Counted from the stretch's first letter, positions 46,701 to 47,502 are shown. The stretch is DNA of 64,000 nt from an uncultured Granulosicoccaceae bacterium (GCA_937923745.1 CALDUO010000070.1:62001-126000); one strand, 5' to 3'. The notes: a model not told the origin generated them from the letters alone. A program made the numbers and translations.

Positions 46701-46836
46701 GGCGCATACTCTCGCTGGCCATTCGATAGGCTGCTGAGGCGGTATTGGCCAGTGCGGCGATACCATGCTGATAAATCTTTCCCTGAGTGTTGGTGCTTTG
46801 ATTGTCGCTATTCCCTGCCTTGTGGCAGTGTCTCAT
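10711..46836 (-). CDS. Giant multi-Ig surface protein with TSP3 repeats, beta-barrel and OmpA domain (about 12,041 aa)
   Basis: One uninterrupted frame. After a Sec-type signal (hydrophobic run ending PGPAQA, near residue 71) come a choice-of-anchor L domain (about 72-319, with FASEEYNEY), a DUF11 domain (to about 465) and four Big_12-like modules (to about 855). About 22 super-repeats of Ig-like modules follow (about 855-10,720), then further Ig-like modules and Ca2+-binding thrombospondin type 3 repeats (about 11,130-11,560). Next are a Gly-Cys motif, a TQGKL array, a hydrophobic/RRRR tail, a lipobox at Cys11658, an OmpA-like beta-barrel, a Pro/Lys/Glu linker and an OmpA peptidoglycan-binding domain (11,931-12,041). 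No RTX or type I secretion signal is seen. Starts at 46722 or 46707 are as likely as 46836. I infer an adhesin or envelope-spanning filament. Confidence 0.85.
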   Translation of the reverse strand: MRHCHKAGNSDNQSTNTQGKIYQHGIAALANTASAAYRMASESMRPLRAPLVWVTACLLTTSVTLPGPAQADLLLSNTLDGNLLAGEVFDLSQGNVTVQSVTVVAQDGQIATFTNGLSESGFLDFEDGIIMGSGNVANIVGPNSSDGTGLDVATVPGADGDESFNNLTAATAGTFDAAYIEIEFTPAQDSIRGTFVFASEEYNEYAPPAGANSANNSFYDVMAFFVNDINYSVTADGSNVSINTVNETLNSADFNNNDPTDFDPTPFNVQPDGFTNTLVWTAPVNANQVNTLKFGVADGGDATFDSWLLIQKFAFKIFPSPVDVDLTVYVDDNRTIALPGETIKYEVTVENIGTVATGREIITTTTLGSGLTVNNGQAAAMTETGINGDEWTCQSNALTPQSVICKSVVALGNTTGNNQSVYSFALDPVDPALVDTTVSSTTTVTTTDIDTNSANDSNSDSTQIVVSDTVSPTVVIAEFPLVVNTLSPWPEPVTLSFDEPVNGFDLSDILVTNGTASAFTDLGESVWSVVVTPDGGGDVSIQVPAAAVTDDAGNSNTASAVATTVYDPAALTVSLTNMPAFFANTNPFTVNVEFSEPVTGLTLSDFIVHNGSATAFTTLDGDSYTVTVTPDATDDVTLKVPANVVSSAATSNQNMATQAKSVFNASVPVVNLSGAPAFLNAVADYTVNVAFSEPVTDFDVTDIAIANATLSSLTVVDSVSWTVLVSPTGAGDISLLIPEGAAIDVANNGNAASNTLVTVYDATPPSVVLSGQPAFINSTADYPVTVTFSEPVTGFDVADVIVSNATVQSLTQQTETTWQLIVSPTGVGDVTHTIVADAVTDGATNTNVASADVTTIFDDEPPATPVYAPWLPSGHDTGISNTDDITFDTEPAFNGYVGLAVPGDIATLYRNGVLLGTTTVLPNGGFTLPTSGLPEGISLITYTLTDPAGNVSGLSPEFTFELDTQTTAPVIDAPVAGDGFINTAEAGSVVLTGTAEPGAAVIVTVSDAAAGTVSATISADAAGSWTLAAAPLDVSGLQQGTLSLVAVSTDIAGNSATGATVSATLDLVPPLAPTVTPLVTNSATPQINISATLGSGDFLTVTIGSDTYTVSDGHLVNTGGNQWTLTVPGTQPLPEGDVSVTAVVSDAAGNTATDSTGNEITVDLTPPVITGAILDILPESDTGTNDADNITQDTTLALALPAGTAISGDSVTVFANGVQVATGTVLADGGVQITTTELADGNYSITYSLTDPVGNTSAVSPGVTVEVDTGIAVPVVQSPIESDDNINNSEMADVLVTGAAEPDSTVVVVFTDSADTTQTITLTATSDTGSWTLAGVEADISGLADGTIAITAAATDAAGNTATSATYTVVLDRVPPAVPDVQVLTVNTSTPTLTGNATLMAGDVLTVTVNATAYTDTDVSIDAAGDWTLTIPIDQALADGDYDVTAVVTDAAGNQSVDITANELTIDTVAPAAATVAAQIINTATPVITGTVTLAADEQLQVTVNGVAYSEGDSALTIDAAGNWTLVIPADEALDEGVYSVTATVTDDAGNSVVTAASTALTIDLSAPATPVVALDLIASDDTGASTTDNITARTSVTLTAPVGTADATEQVTVYLDGADIQTVSVSADGSFSVSVADLTVGDNTLSYTLTDAAGNTSGFAPNTVITVDTTTVTPTLTTPIASDDQVNGTEQAAVVISGTAEIDAVVTITFTDINNDTVTAVAIADGDGNWTLGAAPADLSALVDGTIDITFDVIDRAGNTASGTGVTIELDTTAPAQPVVNTLETNSAQPVLSGTATLTATDTLEVTVDAVVYSELAGNLTIDAAGAWSLVTEAALSDGVYNITAVTTDAAGNTATDNTASELLIDTVDPAVPTITAIETNQTAPVLTGTAVLADGETLTVTVNGIDYTVGDDLVIDGDGLWTLTLPADDALAEGVYNVATSVTDSAGNTSTEPGVSALIIDLSAPETPAALLDLLAGRDTGAANDDNITQLTVVSLTTPTGTALPGQTVTVFVDGVAVLSPVVQADGSFNITDITLPEGDSSLSYTLTDVANNESDPSPVTVITVDSTIAVPVLITPLATDNQVNAVEANSVLANGSAEPLASVSVTFDDGVNAVVEHTVTANAAGQWSLSGDVANLSSLNNGDVSVTVVATDTAGNTAQAPMHDIVLDTVPPIRPVVNLLVTNTTEPVLTGTAQLDTDDMLSVTVNNVVYTTVDAAITVNPDNTWVLQIPVDQALTDGTYPVVAEVSDAAGNIATDVTVDELVIDTVIPATPTVVALTTNVSTPTLTGVAVSSADETLSVQVNGIEYTTSDSELTHAANGDWTLAISTDDALSDNTFDVVVSVLDAAGNSASDITVAELVIDTVAPLAATVDVLVTNTTTPTVTGSVALNSGSAGISVETLSVTLNGVVYRAVDGTLLVDTDGLWQLTVAAGQALSDGVYEVIATVTDEAGNQQTDTSVSELTIDTVAPTAGTVTSILTNTTTPVIMGTVTLGAEDTLTVIVDGVAYTPNDAALMVNPDGTWTLSVPIDQNLTEGVFDVTVLVADTAGNSTSTPNASALTVDLTAPATPLLALDLATPSDTGVSATDNQTRLTTLALNASAGTAPAGDTVTLYADGGVLITTTVAPDGSINLTIDDAVSGVTDYTYTVTDSAGNVSGVSPVLSVTVDTDIATPTITEPVALDNQVNQAESSLVAIAGTAKPDASVVLTVTDGVNTPVTVTVNSDETGQWTVAGLDVSGLADGTLTVSVNTTDVVGNQASALPVDIFLDTQLPVVPTVVTQTVNTAQPTLTGVVTISAGEIFTVSVNGVTYPASGEALSIGDGAEAGVAVNWTLTLPADTTLPDATYEVIATLVDLAGNTVTDQTTSELTVDTVVPDLAVIAALVTNNTTPVLTGTVDVGAGETLRVTVNGETYTAGDDALVLNADGTWALTIPADNALPENNYTVTATVTDTAGNVSTTDLAAGLVIDISAPATPTVALALSALSDSGVSNADAVTAADPLQLSVPPGTASAVEAVQVFLNGSPVANTVVDADGAFSLDLSLVPDGVLALGYTLTDAAGNTSAQSPLLSVVVDTVISQPIVQTPVADDNAINAEERDAVAINGQAEPGSTVVVNVSDGVAPELTQTVLTDGSGQWAVTGFDFSSLADGTVTVQLSATDAAGNTALSDDTTLVLDTTLPPAPSVNTLVTNTSTPTLTGLVLLDAGDSFSVIIDGEGVIQTYTTDDPELTVDNNGNWVLTLPVAASLTDGTYHIDATITDSVGNTNTDTTNDELRVDTVLPAAATVVAPLQNTSLPTIKGSVMLGDGEYLTVSVNGVLYTIDDALVVNPDGTWSVLIPNDDALADGQYDVVASVHDSAGNVAQTLVANGLVIDLTPPATPFALLDLSDDSDSGSSNTDNATNLTTVALTVPPGSATPNDVVSVLADGVAVGTAIVQADGSFSASAIALNEGTQLLSYTLTDAAGNTSAVSPELLVFLDTQINEVLIETPISDDNLINATEDDAVLVTGVTEPLSTITVLFDDGVDTVSVTTDNGNFSDWSLAGLEPDLSSLADGFITVTATATDHVGNTRVSEPVTLLHDKTAPQAAVINALISNQSTPVITGVVNLGPGDLLSIELNSVIYRQYEGDLVVTPAGEWTLNVPPGQDLSDGQYDVQARVTDDAGNVTPDTQVNELLIDTVAPEVPVITELITNDPLPTLTGSAVLLANETLQVMVNGITYDTISGALQTLADASWTLTLPPDDVLDDGVYDIQALVTDAAGNLTVDTTFDELLVDTTPPLPASVQALLTNTATPILTGIAELAPNETLSVSVNGVVYTDDSGVLTIAADGVWVLAIPDAATLGDGTYEVLMTVTDAAGNSTDTLDATGLVIDLAAPQTPAQAPDLSSLSDTGISATDHVTSLLDVVVEVPAGTATPGDTVTLSVNSTPALTTTVNADGGFSVALSGLSEGDNAITYRLTDDAGNVSGESPSLVVSVDSAISTPVITQPVSDDNFVTATDNTALALNGTAEPASFVTLTLTGSQGDVLTDSVTTDTSGQWQLPLVGINIAAFAEGTVTIAISATDAAGNAATGESVVVVHDTVAPETPMVTSIVTNNNQPGIVGTATVMQGDTLTVTLNGDTYMPGDGPLNLGADGNWLLQVPAALADGEYDLVVTVTDAAGNSTGDSTVNELRIDTGIPETPVVAALITNTTTPTITGTTSVNADETLTVTVGTTVYTTDGTDLVVADNGDWQLTIPLADALSDGSYDVVANVTDAAGNLATDTTGNELIVDTVAPLGVTVATLISDTATPAITGSFTPAADETLSVFVNDVNYDVSDAALEIDLAGHWTLTIPPTAPLSDGIYSVVATVTDAAGNQTIDTSANELTVDTTAPVLASVVTQITNSTTPTLTGAATLGEGESLAVVVNDVTYTTDNSGLTVAADGNWSLPIPVGDTLSDGVFGVLVAVTDAAGNTSINTVTDALTVDTVAPANPVDALNLSADSDSGVSDTDNLTANSSITVSAAMSDWTPGDSVTVYLNGAIITSATVDQNGAFETNVAGLTDGDNTLYYTITDTANNVSNDSPVLTVILDTVITNPVIDTPLAGDGLLNAAEDDAVVITGTAEMNATVSITIDDNVNAPVVVTVQASALGQWSTAALATDLSLLADGDLTVSVEATDAAGNSGSAADVVLVHDTVAPVIPTVLPLVSNTATPVLVGTALLAQGDDLTVTINAITYDLSAEALTIDADDQWQLVVPADETLADGIYDVVVLTTDVAGNTTLDNTVDELIIDTVAPASPAIAAVTTNSTTPVITGTAVLGDNEILSVTVNGVTYSSADGNPVIAADNQWTLTVPVTAELNEGTYSVTAVITDVAGNATTTTSNTGVVIDLSAPDAPTVALDLVADDDTGVSSTDNITQLSLLELTVSDGSLEPGLVADIYVDGVPVDTVTVTAAGGLTTDIEFANDSTVAVTYTLTDTSGNTSGTSPALLVQVDAEIAPAVLTLPIALDNQINSNEVTSVIVAGSAEPLAQLTITFTDEAGGTVTTTVGADTDGHWDLVSQPADLTALLQGAVGVTVTMTDVAGNVSMTLPQPIVLDTTPPATAVVDALITNNTLPVITGKAVLDPGDVLAVVINGATYTSDTDAITVDTAGVWTLAIPFDHALTDAVYQVVAVVTDSAGNVSIDLSADELTIDTQAPGIATVNPVLVNALPLTLTGTATVASDESLTVTVNDVSYTVGDGFLSLDNDGLWTLILPADTDLTEGSYSVTASVSDTAGNNTDTDVAAGIVIDQTPPVTPTIALDLVNDSGVSTTDNITASIPLTVTVVASSAEPGQTVTISSGTGSTVTTIVDADGGFSGVLSDLADGDYQLVYTLTDAAGNNSAVSPALNVTVDTTINAPTLTLPVAMDNTVNAVESTALALAGTAEPLASVTLTITDSNTNAVSATTQADETGAWALTEDAANTVDVSALVNGELTVALVATDRAGNTGQANATPITLDTVPPSVPVVTAQHTNLVAPVITGTVNAAALDTLTVAVDGVTYTQSDAALTVSVSSWTLTLPATVTLTDGSYDVLATLTDNAGNRTLDTTTAELIVDTEPPTVATLTPVAVNESTPTLIGTVSLAPGDTLTVLVDGNLYSSADGDISIDAEGNWTLAVPISDALAEASYTVDVSVIDQAGNVTTTSVSHGVTVDLTPPASPDVLLDLVASSDTGDSDNDDVTRLDTVTVVLPDNTAMPGYTVSILNNGALIGDGVIDNAGALQLVLTGLAVGDNTLRYTLTDAVGNTSELSPAFTVTLDTAVDAPVIDNPVMTDDRINAAEQTSVVLTGAGEPGGTVTVLIDDGNPDNNDSPLTATASIDDDGLWTTVALDASSLNSGVLTISATVTDLAGNLSATSQTTALLDDEAPSPPVVEPQVTAMTEPVITGSVVLSPGDRFTVSVNNITYDTDHDTDQDNSGQLSVANGQWTLQIPESNTLTDGVYSVTATLRDAAGNDAVDSTDDELVIDTLAPVIPTVTPLVTNTTLPTITGVIVAAAGESLTVVVNGETYTSDNPALDLTGDGQWTLVIPSAAALADGDYDVQATLTDAAGNTATDAAAVDLTIDTVPPQQPTVNVQLVNTQSPDITGTAVLGAGEQLTVSVNGTVYSTDDENLTITAEGQWILVLPADVVLAEGPNDVIVTVTDLAGNATTDNTAADIVVDITAPDAAVITSLADNSPTPVITGQVDPALVDTLIVTVDGVMYTPADNALTVTPEGVWSLLLPTDAALASGVYPVTASVTDNAGNTTVTTVNDALTIDLDPPVTPSVAPDLVATSDSGMSSTDNLTRTTAIEFRVPAATATAGDTVTLFADGVEVGNSAVAADGSFLVSANGLTEGSNTVTYTLTDPVGNRSDSSPALIVTLDTDTDTPLIDTPISADNAVNAEELATLVLTGQSEALSTVTLNVTDTAGTTGSTMLNADADGHWSTADAGFELSVLTDGELTVQVSVVDLAGNTADSALVLFNLDTQPPAIPTVVTSLSNTATPQVSGSFAPAADHTLTVSVDGVVYSTDDAALVTTAEGVWTLSIPAGDALDDGSYSIEVSVEDAAGNRSVDTGTDELIIDTTAPALPTLNAVLSNTTVPVLSGTLPNNELLTLSVTVNGVTYTQNDAALSIDEDGNWSLTIPADDAITDGAYDVSISVTDTAGNSAVLDVTEGLTIDTQAPAMPIMLLPLSAVSDSGVSDSDGITLNTDLEFVLLTSAAVPGNTVRILVDGVAVLDTTVNENGEITASLADVTTGAHTLAYQLIDAAGNISATSPVTSFVVDTVSETPVLDTPVSTDDRVNAVEGGAVVISGTAEPGSTVTLQVSDDGGADVTTVVTTDGAGAWTTALAPLTISTLQQGALSVLATATDLAGNVASSLMHVIQYDRDAPIAPVINVKAVNSTTPTITGVVMTSGDEMLSLSLNGVSYTENDDALTVQSDGSWALVLPATDALKEGVYEVVATLTDAAGNSTMDSSTDELTIDLGLPATPVVNTAIYNTGNVLITGVVTLGANETFAVTVNGTTYTAADDALDIDADGVWTLTLVGDAALNDGLYTVLASVADNAGNVAQASVPGAVTVDTVAPLNPTLAALLSPLSDSGVSNTDAITANTTPVLTLPPGAGVPFDTITYYQDGIAIGSGTVTLDGASSVMVSPLPEGDAALSYAYRDAAGNQSDLSPVTPVTIDTLINTVVLNTPIAGDNAVNQTEQGALVITGSAEAASVVTVVLTGDDDTSVSQTYTTDTDGQWNTGGDSIAVDTLPDGEITVTLSAIDRAGNQSAATAQVIVKDTVAPMTPVVNAQIAATDLPVISGRIVNQVNDPVNLTNATDFIVQLNGVTYTASMPQLVVDETGAWTLTIATDDALDEGTYDIVTTVTDAAGNVSVDATTDELTIDTSAPETPVIVASSSPSAAAVITGTVSLQPGEILSVTINEVTYYTTADDHLSVDGDGLWILTLPPEDALDDGSYAIVATVTDEAGNSTSDTLAVGVTVDTTAPTTPAAAPTLVSASDTGSSNTDAKTANNSPVIQGPGEVGATVTLYANGQLIGTGAVAADGTFALVTDTLADNDYLVTYTLTDALGNISEASPALALTIDTVIDNPTIDLPVADDNRVNQSEVAAVLLSGTAEASSTVTVRVGDGISADVSVSVLTNADGQWSLLGSEVSLVSLTDGDISLTVDAVDTAGNPSMPVTGMLVLDTVAPGDSTLVSALYNSATPVITGSYDAAPDHMISVTINGVTHDGDSPNLVVDTDGVWQLNLSDALNDGSYGVSVTVTDLAGNQTVTTVNDAITIDTQAPAIAGVTPILSDASDTGSDQNDNITQAQSPDILVTDDSLVAGDTVTLYVDGAAQTTALVDADGSAIVVPAVLTDGAYSIQVSVTDEAGNESALSSPLLLTIDTSITQPVIDTPVMVDNRINASESTAVVIAGTADPNSSVTITLTDDNSVALSRTVLTDDDGLWTLIDSAVNVSGFMDGDITVVAEATDIAGNISGVTGHTIALDTTAPDIPTVDVQLSNTASPVITGVVQLGDSESLTVSVNDVDVTDTVIIDGQSWTATVPVDQALSDGIFDVVATVTDAAGNQSVDTSTNELNVDTLPPEAPAVTAVLSASANPVVTGTATTSPGDVLTVTVNGETYTAGDGVLVDHADGTWTLTLTDVDLADGAYTVTATVTDAAGNDTVVTATDGIVIDTQPLPAPLNRLDLVANDDTGDSNTDDVTRLTTLTLSAPAGSTESNTDYLVFVDGSEAASGTTDADGGLAIDVAVSVAGDYALTYRVVDAAGNISDASPILPVTVDTALTALALAVPVSLDDRVNANEQSLLTLSGTSEANSHITVTLTDDNGATLTALTDADDTGAWSLTASDLTMGLTDGSGDDGLVLLSDALIEGDIHIVTTAQDIAGNTATLDTTTVLLDVTAPAIPTMTPLYTASATPTLSGTAIVDSDGRLSVTVNGVTFDTAPSNPNDSWLFDADNHWAFMLPGDTLVSDGSYDVVVTVTDAAGNQSSDTTSGELTLDTQAPEQAVIAVLATADVTPAVTGAVTLQSGESLSVSIGDTTYTGDALTIDADGQWTLDIPADAALTEGVYPIIATVSDQAGNTTVTIEAAGLIIDTTAPATPLLPLSVIAADDTGVPGDGMTATMAPTVEITDGGFDPGLIWTVWVNDAVVDTGVVSDAGSMTVMLPVLTEGQNSVTYTLTDNVGNTSAVAPILTINLDTVTDVPFIDTPIATDGFVNRAERLAVVVTGTSEPLARVEVTVSNLTDPDITATTVADATGVWSFAVSPIDVSSFSDAPLQILATATDVAGNVATAAPVSALLDTTPPATPVVNVLLTNLTEPTVTGHAVLATGESLQVIVNGVAFSDEVITVLPDGQWSLVVPATVALDNGIYDVQVKVTDTAGNSTNDASVDELVIDTTAPSVPVITTLITNSLTPTLTGTAVLSPGDELVITVNGVDYSVSDGSVVIEDNQWVLTLPASANLTDGTPTVTASIIDAAGNVSEAADATYLVIDTLPPTTPLVPLVLSSASDTGLSSTDSITAITHPFVTLEPAIGALGERVTVYSDDTIVGESIIDDAGGALIALNGLDEGTQLLRYTLTDTAGNESELAPELVFTVDLTAVSAAPLVPVMGDNQINAAEQAAVTLSGTAEPDSVITLTMDDGVHPIITHTVTTDTDGQWVTIAPGIDISHLNQGELTIAIDSLDVAGNKAETVALSVLHDSIAPGTPLVDAAWFNTWQPIITGRVPADTDADLAVEFAGTVYLPGDDPLMLSDNGVWTLTIPEGIVTTDGLYAVEASLTDAAGNVSIDASVDEIGIDTIAPAIPGVDVLLTNSATPLLTGDAVVLSGETLTVSVNGITYTAVPHDAAATLQLRSDDSWQLSVPVADALNDGVWDVDVQVTDLAGNIAMDVSEQELIVDTTAPATPQITPVLSNDPTVMLSGTVVLAPGEDFRLVVDGTVFTAADPVLSIDDSGVWVFDTASLALEEGSYSVVATVVDAAGNTATTELPQAIVIDTTPPASPTVAPDLLATSDTGRSDTDNRTHAVAPVVMFAFGDNPDDYRVTVFVNDTPVLTDTVGSLLTATTDATGLLTIPLSVEGDNRVSYRLTDPAGNVGGLSPELVVVRDTVNAAAVLDAPIATDDRISAAEQNTVSVSGIAEANSDVSVTVTDIFGVSVTTNTVADDAGVWVLTPDVNTLDVSSLSDGELVLSVLSTDVAGNTAAVTGTTLLLDTMPPVVPEITRLISNMASPVITGTVIKAIEDTFSVTVNDETYTVADNALSVDDSGTWSLNLAAEQSLADGSYDVSATVTDAAGNSSVDTTVDELIIDTVAPVVPVVDVVVAATTTPVLTGFVELSDGETLTVLVNGDIFTVGEVLTLSGDVDLLETVRQWTLPVPSSTSLVDGIYDVTAVVTDLAGNSSADTTVAELLIDTIAPATPAITVAVFPTPTPTITGVAWLEPGEVMTVTVAGVMYRVDEGNLQMDDNGDWSITIAPATSLEDGSYAVVAVVTDIAGNMSRTEALIVIDTVPPAAPDITAQISNSVTPVLSGTVTLLPGEVLIIDVNGIPYTTDSPALTLADDGQWQLTVPDENVLSEGVYSVTATVIDEAGNTTTVSVGDAIEIDLTPPATPVAALTLITDSDSGRSDSDNITNDTTPVVALSIPADTTLSTIQIFSGEQLVAEVAVTDALVGTTTELTLSPLAEGVQSLTYVLIDTAGNESLSSPLTTLTIDSVNTGVTIVTPITHDSLINSDEAEGVQFSGVTEPNSDITVVISDSDGTSISVVATQADASEWHSPLIDVSALVDGVLTVSVTGVDTAGNVSPITTETLVLDTQPPGVPVITAQITNNTTPVIQGEALLSVTDTLTVEINGVSYIAERAGAILDDLVAWSVTLPTTDALADGVYDIVAVTTDVAGNSAIDASGDELVVDTQPPVVPMVQPLITSDTTPVITGTFEPAAGETLSITINGVDFDETFAGLTITDTGEWSLSLATLTPLADGTYEVIATVEDAAGNQSVSTLENALVVDTVSPDVPTTTPVLSASASPVLTGTVVLYPGDTFVVTVDGVDYRLDASNPVADSPLTITAMTPDDAATPVYAWTLAIPDTQIVDDGSHDVTVAVTDAAGNTAVLVSESLTVDTIPPAVPVVADQVVDQPQPTITFEATLGDGETLTVTVNGVEYDTNSDALNEVSPGVWQLVIPFDQKLSDGVYPVIVAVTDEAGNTSVDASADELDVASGKPFVYPSVITDDNVITASEDNTGVVLTGESLNAEDGQTVAVTLGDETYTAEVTDNLWHIQLPPGVFAEVFANHTGDEPAQATPENSAEGTQTLNWQVTSADGVASDPVVSSVYVDVTPPTLVADATPTVNSQTGDTYQVTGICTPGDSGVLILVEGALPSQQQVSCSTDGTWQATLDASETADGEAVITVTAEQRDDVGNVATLPALQIDKDTVAPTVSVTTVADGDTFINAAEQTGVTVAGISEGVQPGDAVQVIFTDGDTTIVVNTTVDENGEWMTPPTDITALDNGALIIEAITVDDAGNVSEPATNDVILDTNEPLLSAALPANAYDTTPLLTGTTDAPDGSEVAVKATDGETVCTATVEGGQWSCESEVELAEGETQLLIESVDDAGNISVAPLTLVVDLSVDIDNDGVPDIIEGDIDTDGDGIPNAGDPDSDNDGIADVLESQGDTDNDGIADYLDTDSDNDGIPDEQEGAVDSDNDDIPDYRDTDSDNDGLADALEGDADSDNDGLADRLDADSDNDGVLDALEGSEDADGDGIRNALDLDSDNDGLPDSVENKLAAKLIADASQSTTDLLDTDGDGIPDYLDLDSDNDTITDLVEASGQGLLDDIDADGRVDNFVDANANGLDDGLESLPVTPVDSDRDGIADYLDADSDQDGVPDVMEAAGRDRDYDGYVDAFSDTNKDGWHDGDTNRLGVVLPDTDNDDIPDYLELDSDNDGLTDLAETQGLDENGDGVVDSMSDRDGDGIVDSVDVTQTGGVDEDGDGIDDRYDVDFIFFADTDGDGVVDRFDPDADGNGFADEPQNALQTGAALPDLDDNSVPDFQQALGSVSTGINGSGCSIQVRPVQVNPTQGKLTQGKLTQGKLTQGKPTQSKPTQATARTIDPLLPALVLIAIAYLARRRRHLCKATPGRLALIACGVLLITGCSTVSNGVGGGLSALKGDPYQRKAYIGLSTGASSLNPDTVGSGYRLDQGGSVAAGLHAGLDFHRHLTAEAHFSSLGEATFLPAGTIGYSEFGASLLAVFGSESGLNHRKGFMAFGRLGFGSLSNTATDIEFQQINGAHVLIGGGVEIGLRYGIAIRGEIISYDGDAMATQLGLSYRFGTGNSTTTRVAEKPETEEPVLAAAKPKSRPESKPEPKPEPEPVSKPTPKPVVSEPVAPEPAVVAAVEPAATPSAPAPEIPDDCQSDTQSSNTKCQSLDGVSSAIQFELYSDVLTGESIEALDSVVGQLVAFDWIVVGAHTDSSGDEAANVRMSQKRADSVKRYLTTRGIDEHKVIVRAYGESRPLVSNATAEGRRQNRRVEIWTLIN
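10714..11046 (-). other. OmpA-family peptidoglycan-binding domain of the giant protein
   Basis: The last 111 residues contain IQFELYSDVL, then VVGAHTDSSGDEAANVRMS and QKRADSVKRYLTTRGI, ending with RRQNRRVEIW. These include the Asp and Arg that bind diaminopimelate in OmpA_C domains (PF00691). The domain should sit in the periplasm and anchor the protein to the cell wall. A Lys-Pro/Glu-Pro linker separates it from the barrel. Confidence 0.88.
11325..11830 (-). other. Outer-membrane beta-barrel domain of the giant protein
   Basis: About 165 residues after the lipobox alternate polar and hydrophobic residues, with aromatic or hydrophobic strand ends (KAYIGLSTGASS, SVAAGLHAGLDF, HLTAEAHFSSLG, HVLIGGGVEIGL, ATQLGLSYRFG). 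This is the pattern of small OmpA-type eight-stranded barrels. In a normal OmpA-like lipoprotein it would form an independent gene with the following domain. Confidence 0.75.
11863..12130 (-). other. Sorting-signal-like tail followed in frame by a lipobox (internal junction)
   Basis: Reading the gene direction: a Gly-Cys motif (SGCSI, near residue 11,570), a TQGKL tandem array, a hydrophobic segment (DPLLPALVLIAIAYLA) and RRRR form a tripartite tail. It resembles C-terminal sorting signals of the MYXO-CTERM/JDVT-CTERM kind. Only about 14 residues later comes LALIACGVLLITGC, a lipoprotein signal with a lipobox cysteine at residue 11,658. No stop codon separates them, so two normally terminal signals lie inside one frame. 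The tail class is my reading of the pattern and not a profile match. Confidence 0.6.
12011..12100. repeat. 15-bp tandem array inside the giant gene, 6 units
   Basis: The unit TGTGTCAGCTTGCCC repeats six times. It encodes the TQGKL repeats between the Gly-Cys motif and the hydrophobic tail. In known sorting tails these two parts are adjacent or close, so the array appears to be an expansion of the spacer. Confidence 0.93.
12150..13448 (-). repeat. Thrombospondin type 3 repeats (Ca2+-binding)
   Basis: About 430 residues of DxDxDGIxD units (for example DSDNDGIPDEQEG and DTDGDGIPDYLDLDSDND) form a run of TSP3 calcium-binding loops. They are expected to be rigid when Ca2+ is bound and to hold the Ig stalk away from the membrane-proximal part. 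Confidence 0.92.
14900..44260 (-). repeat. About 22 Ig-like super-repeats of order A-B-C(1 to 4)
   Basis: I counted 22 occurrences of the A-module signature SDTG/SDSG followed by a TDN-like motif. Each A module (ending YTLTDAAGN...SP) is followed by one B module (DD.VNA.E...GTAEP...W...ATD.AGN) and then one to four C modules (TN..TP..TG...VNG..YT...DG.Y.V...VTDAAGN). Mean spacing is about 1.3 kb. Modules average about 100 residues, which implies roughly 100 Ig-like folds by length. Sequences are clearly homologous as protein but diverged as DNA. Confidence 0.85.
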
Positions 46837-47025
46837 ACAGAGTTTGGTCTTTCCCGTGAACTACATCAGAGTCGGATTTCGTGCGACGGCTGGTGCAATC
46901 CACTCGCCAATCGTGTGATTCACGACACCGATGCCAGGGTAACCAGTTCTCAGTTTGGACAATCAGACCATGTGGGAAAATGACGATTTACGTGCACTCC
47001 GCCTGAAACGCGAATCGCACGACAA

Positions 47026-47055
47026 AACATAGACTTCTTGCGGTAATTTTGACAA
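47026..47055 (-). promoter_or_regulatory. Candidate sigma-70 promoter of the giant gene
   Basis: On the minus strand TTGTCA is followed after 18 bp by TATGTT. This gives a leader of roughly 180 nt to the first ATG, or about 300 nt to the ATGs nearer the signal peptide. The remaining gap between the giant gene and the decarboxylase remnant (46837-47091) shows nothing else I recognise. Confidence 0.45.
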
Positions 47056-47091
47056 ACGCGCTCAAGTTTTTGAAGCTGTGTCCGGTGGCCT

Positions 47092-47295
47092 CTATTGCAA
47101 CAAGTTGCGCTCTTCCAACACACGCCGGGCGACACGAAAACACTCTAACGACACGGGCACACCGCAGTAAATGCCAACCACATGAATGATGGCGCGTATC
47201 TCCTCTACCGACACACCATTATTCAGCGCGCCGTTCAGATGAAGTTCCCATTCATGCATGCGCCCCAGCGCACCGATCATCGCAAGATTCATCAT
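47092..47295 (-). pseudogene. Remnant of a carboxymuconolactone decarboxylase family gene
   Basis: The 67-residue frame matches the C-terminal half of carboxymuconolactone decarboxylase-like proteins: LAMIGALGRMHEWELHLNG, ALNNGVSVEEIRAIIHVVG, YCGVPVSLECFRVARRVLEE. Family members are usually about twice as long. An in-frame TAA lies 4-6 bases upstream of the double ATG, and no N-terminal half is visible further upstream in the sequence I read. It could still be translated as a short alpha-helical protein, but a truncated gene is more likely. It lies just upstream of the giant gene's promoter, on the same strand. Confidence 0.65.
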
Positions 47296-47370
47296 CGATT
47301 ATCGGCCCATGCTACCCGGCAGCAGACGCAACAAGCCACCGTTTTTGTGTCAATAAATCGAATGCAGCGA

Positions 47371-47379
47371 TGGTAGAAT
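47371..47379 (+). promoter_or_regulatory. Candidate extended -10 for ridA
   Basis: TGGTAGAAT fits an extended -10 element (TGn plus TAGAAT), about 150 bp before the RidA start. No good -35 is visible. If real, the 18-bp array at 47431-47502 would lie in the transcribed leader. Confidence 0.3.
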
Positions 47380-47430
47380 TGCCGTTTAGGCGTGTCATCC
47401 ATACAGGCTATGTTACGGATACTCGCTCTA

Positions 47431-47502
47431 TTATGAATTCGGCCAATGTTATGAATTCGGCCAATGTTATGAATTCAGACAGTGTTATCCATGCTGGCAA
47501 TA
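47431..47502. repeat. 18-bp tandem array upstream of ridA, 4 units
   Basis: Two perfect copies of TTATGAATTCGGCCAATG, a third with three changes and a fourth degenerate copy end 25 bp before the RidA start codon. The array ends just before the ribosome-binding site and contains several ATG triplets. Confidence 0.92.

Noticed and set aside
10711-46836. RTX/type I-secreted adhesin assignment for the giant protein
   Set aside because: There are no GGxGxD nonapeptide repeats, the C-terminus is an OmpA domain and no transporter genes are nearby.
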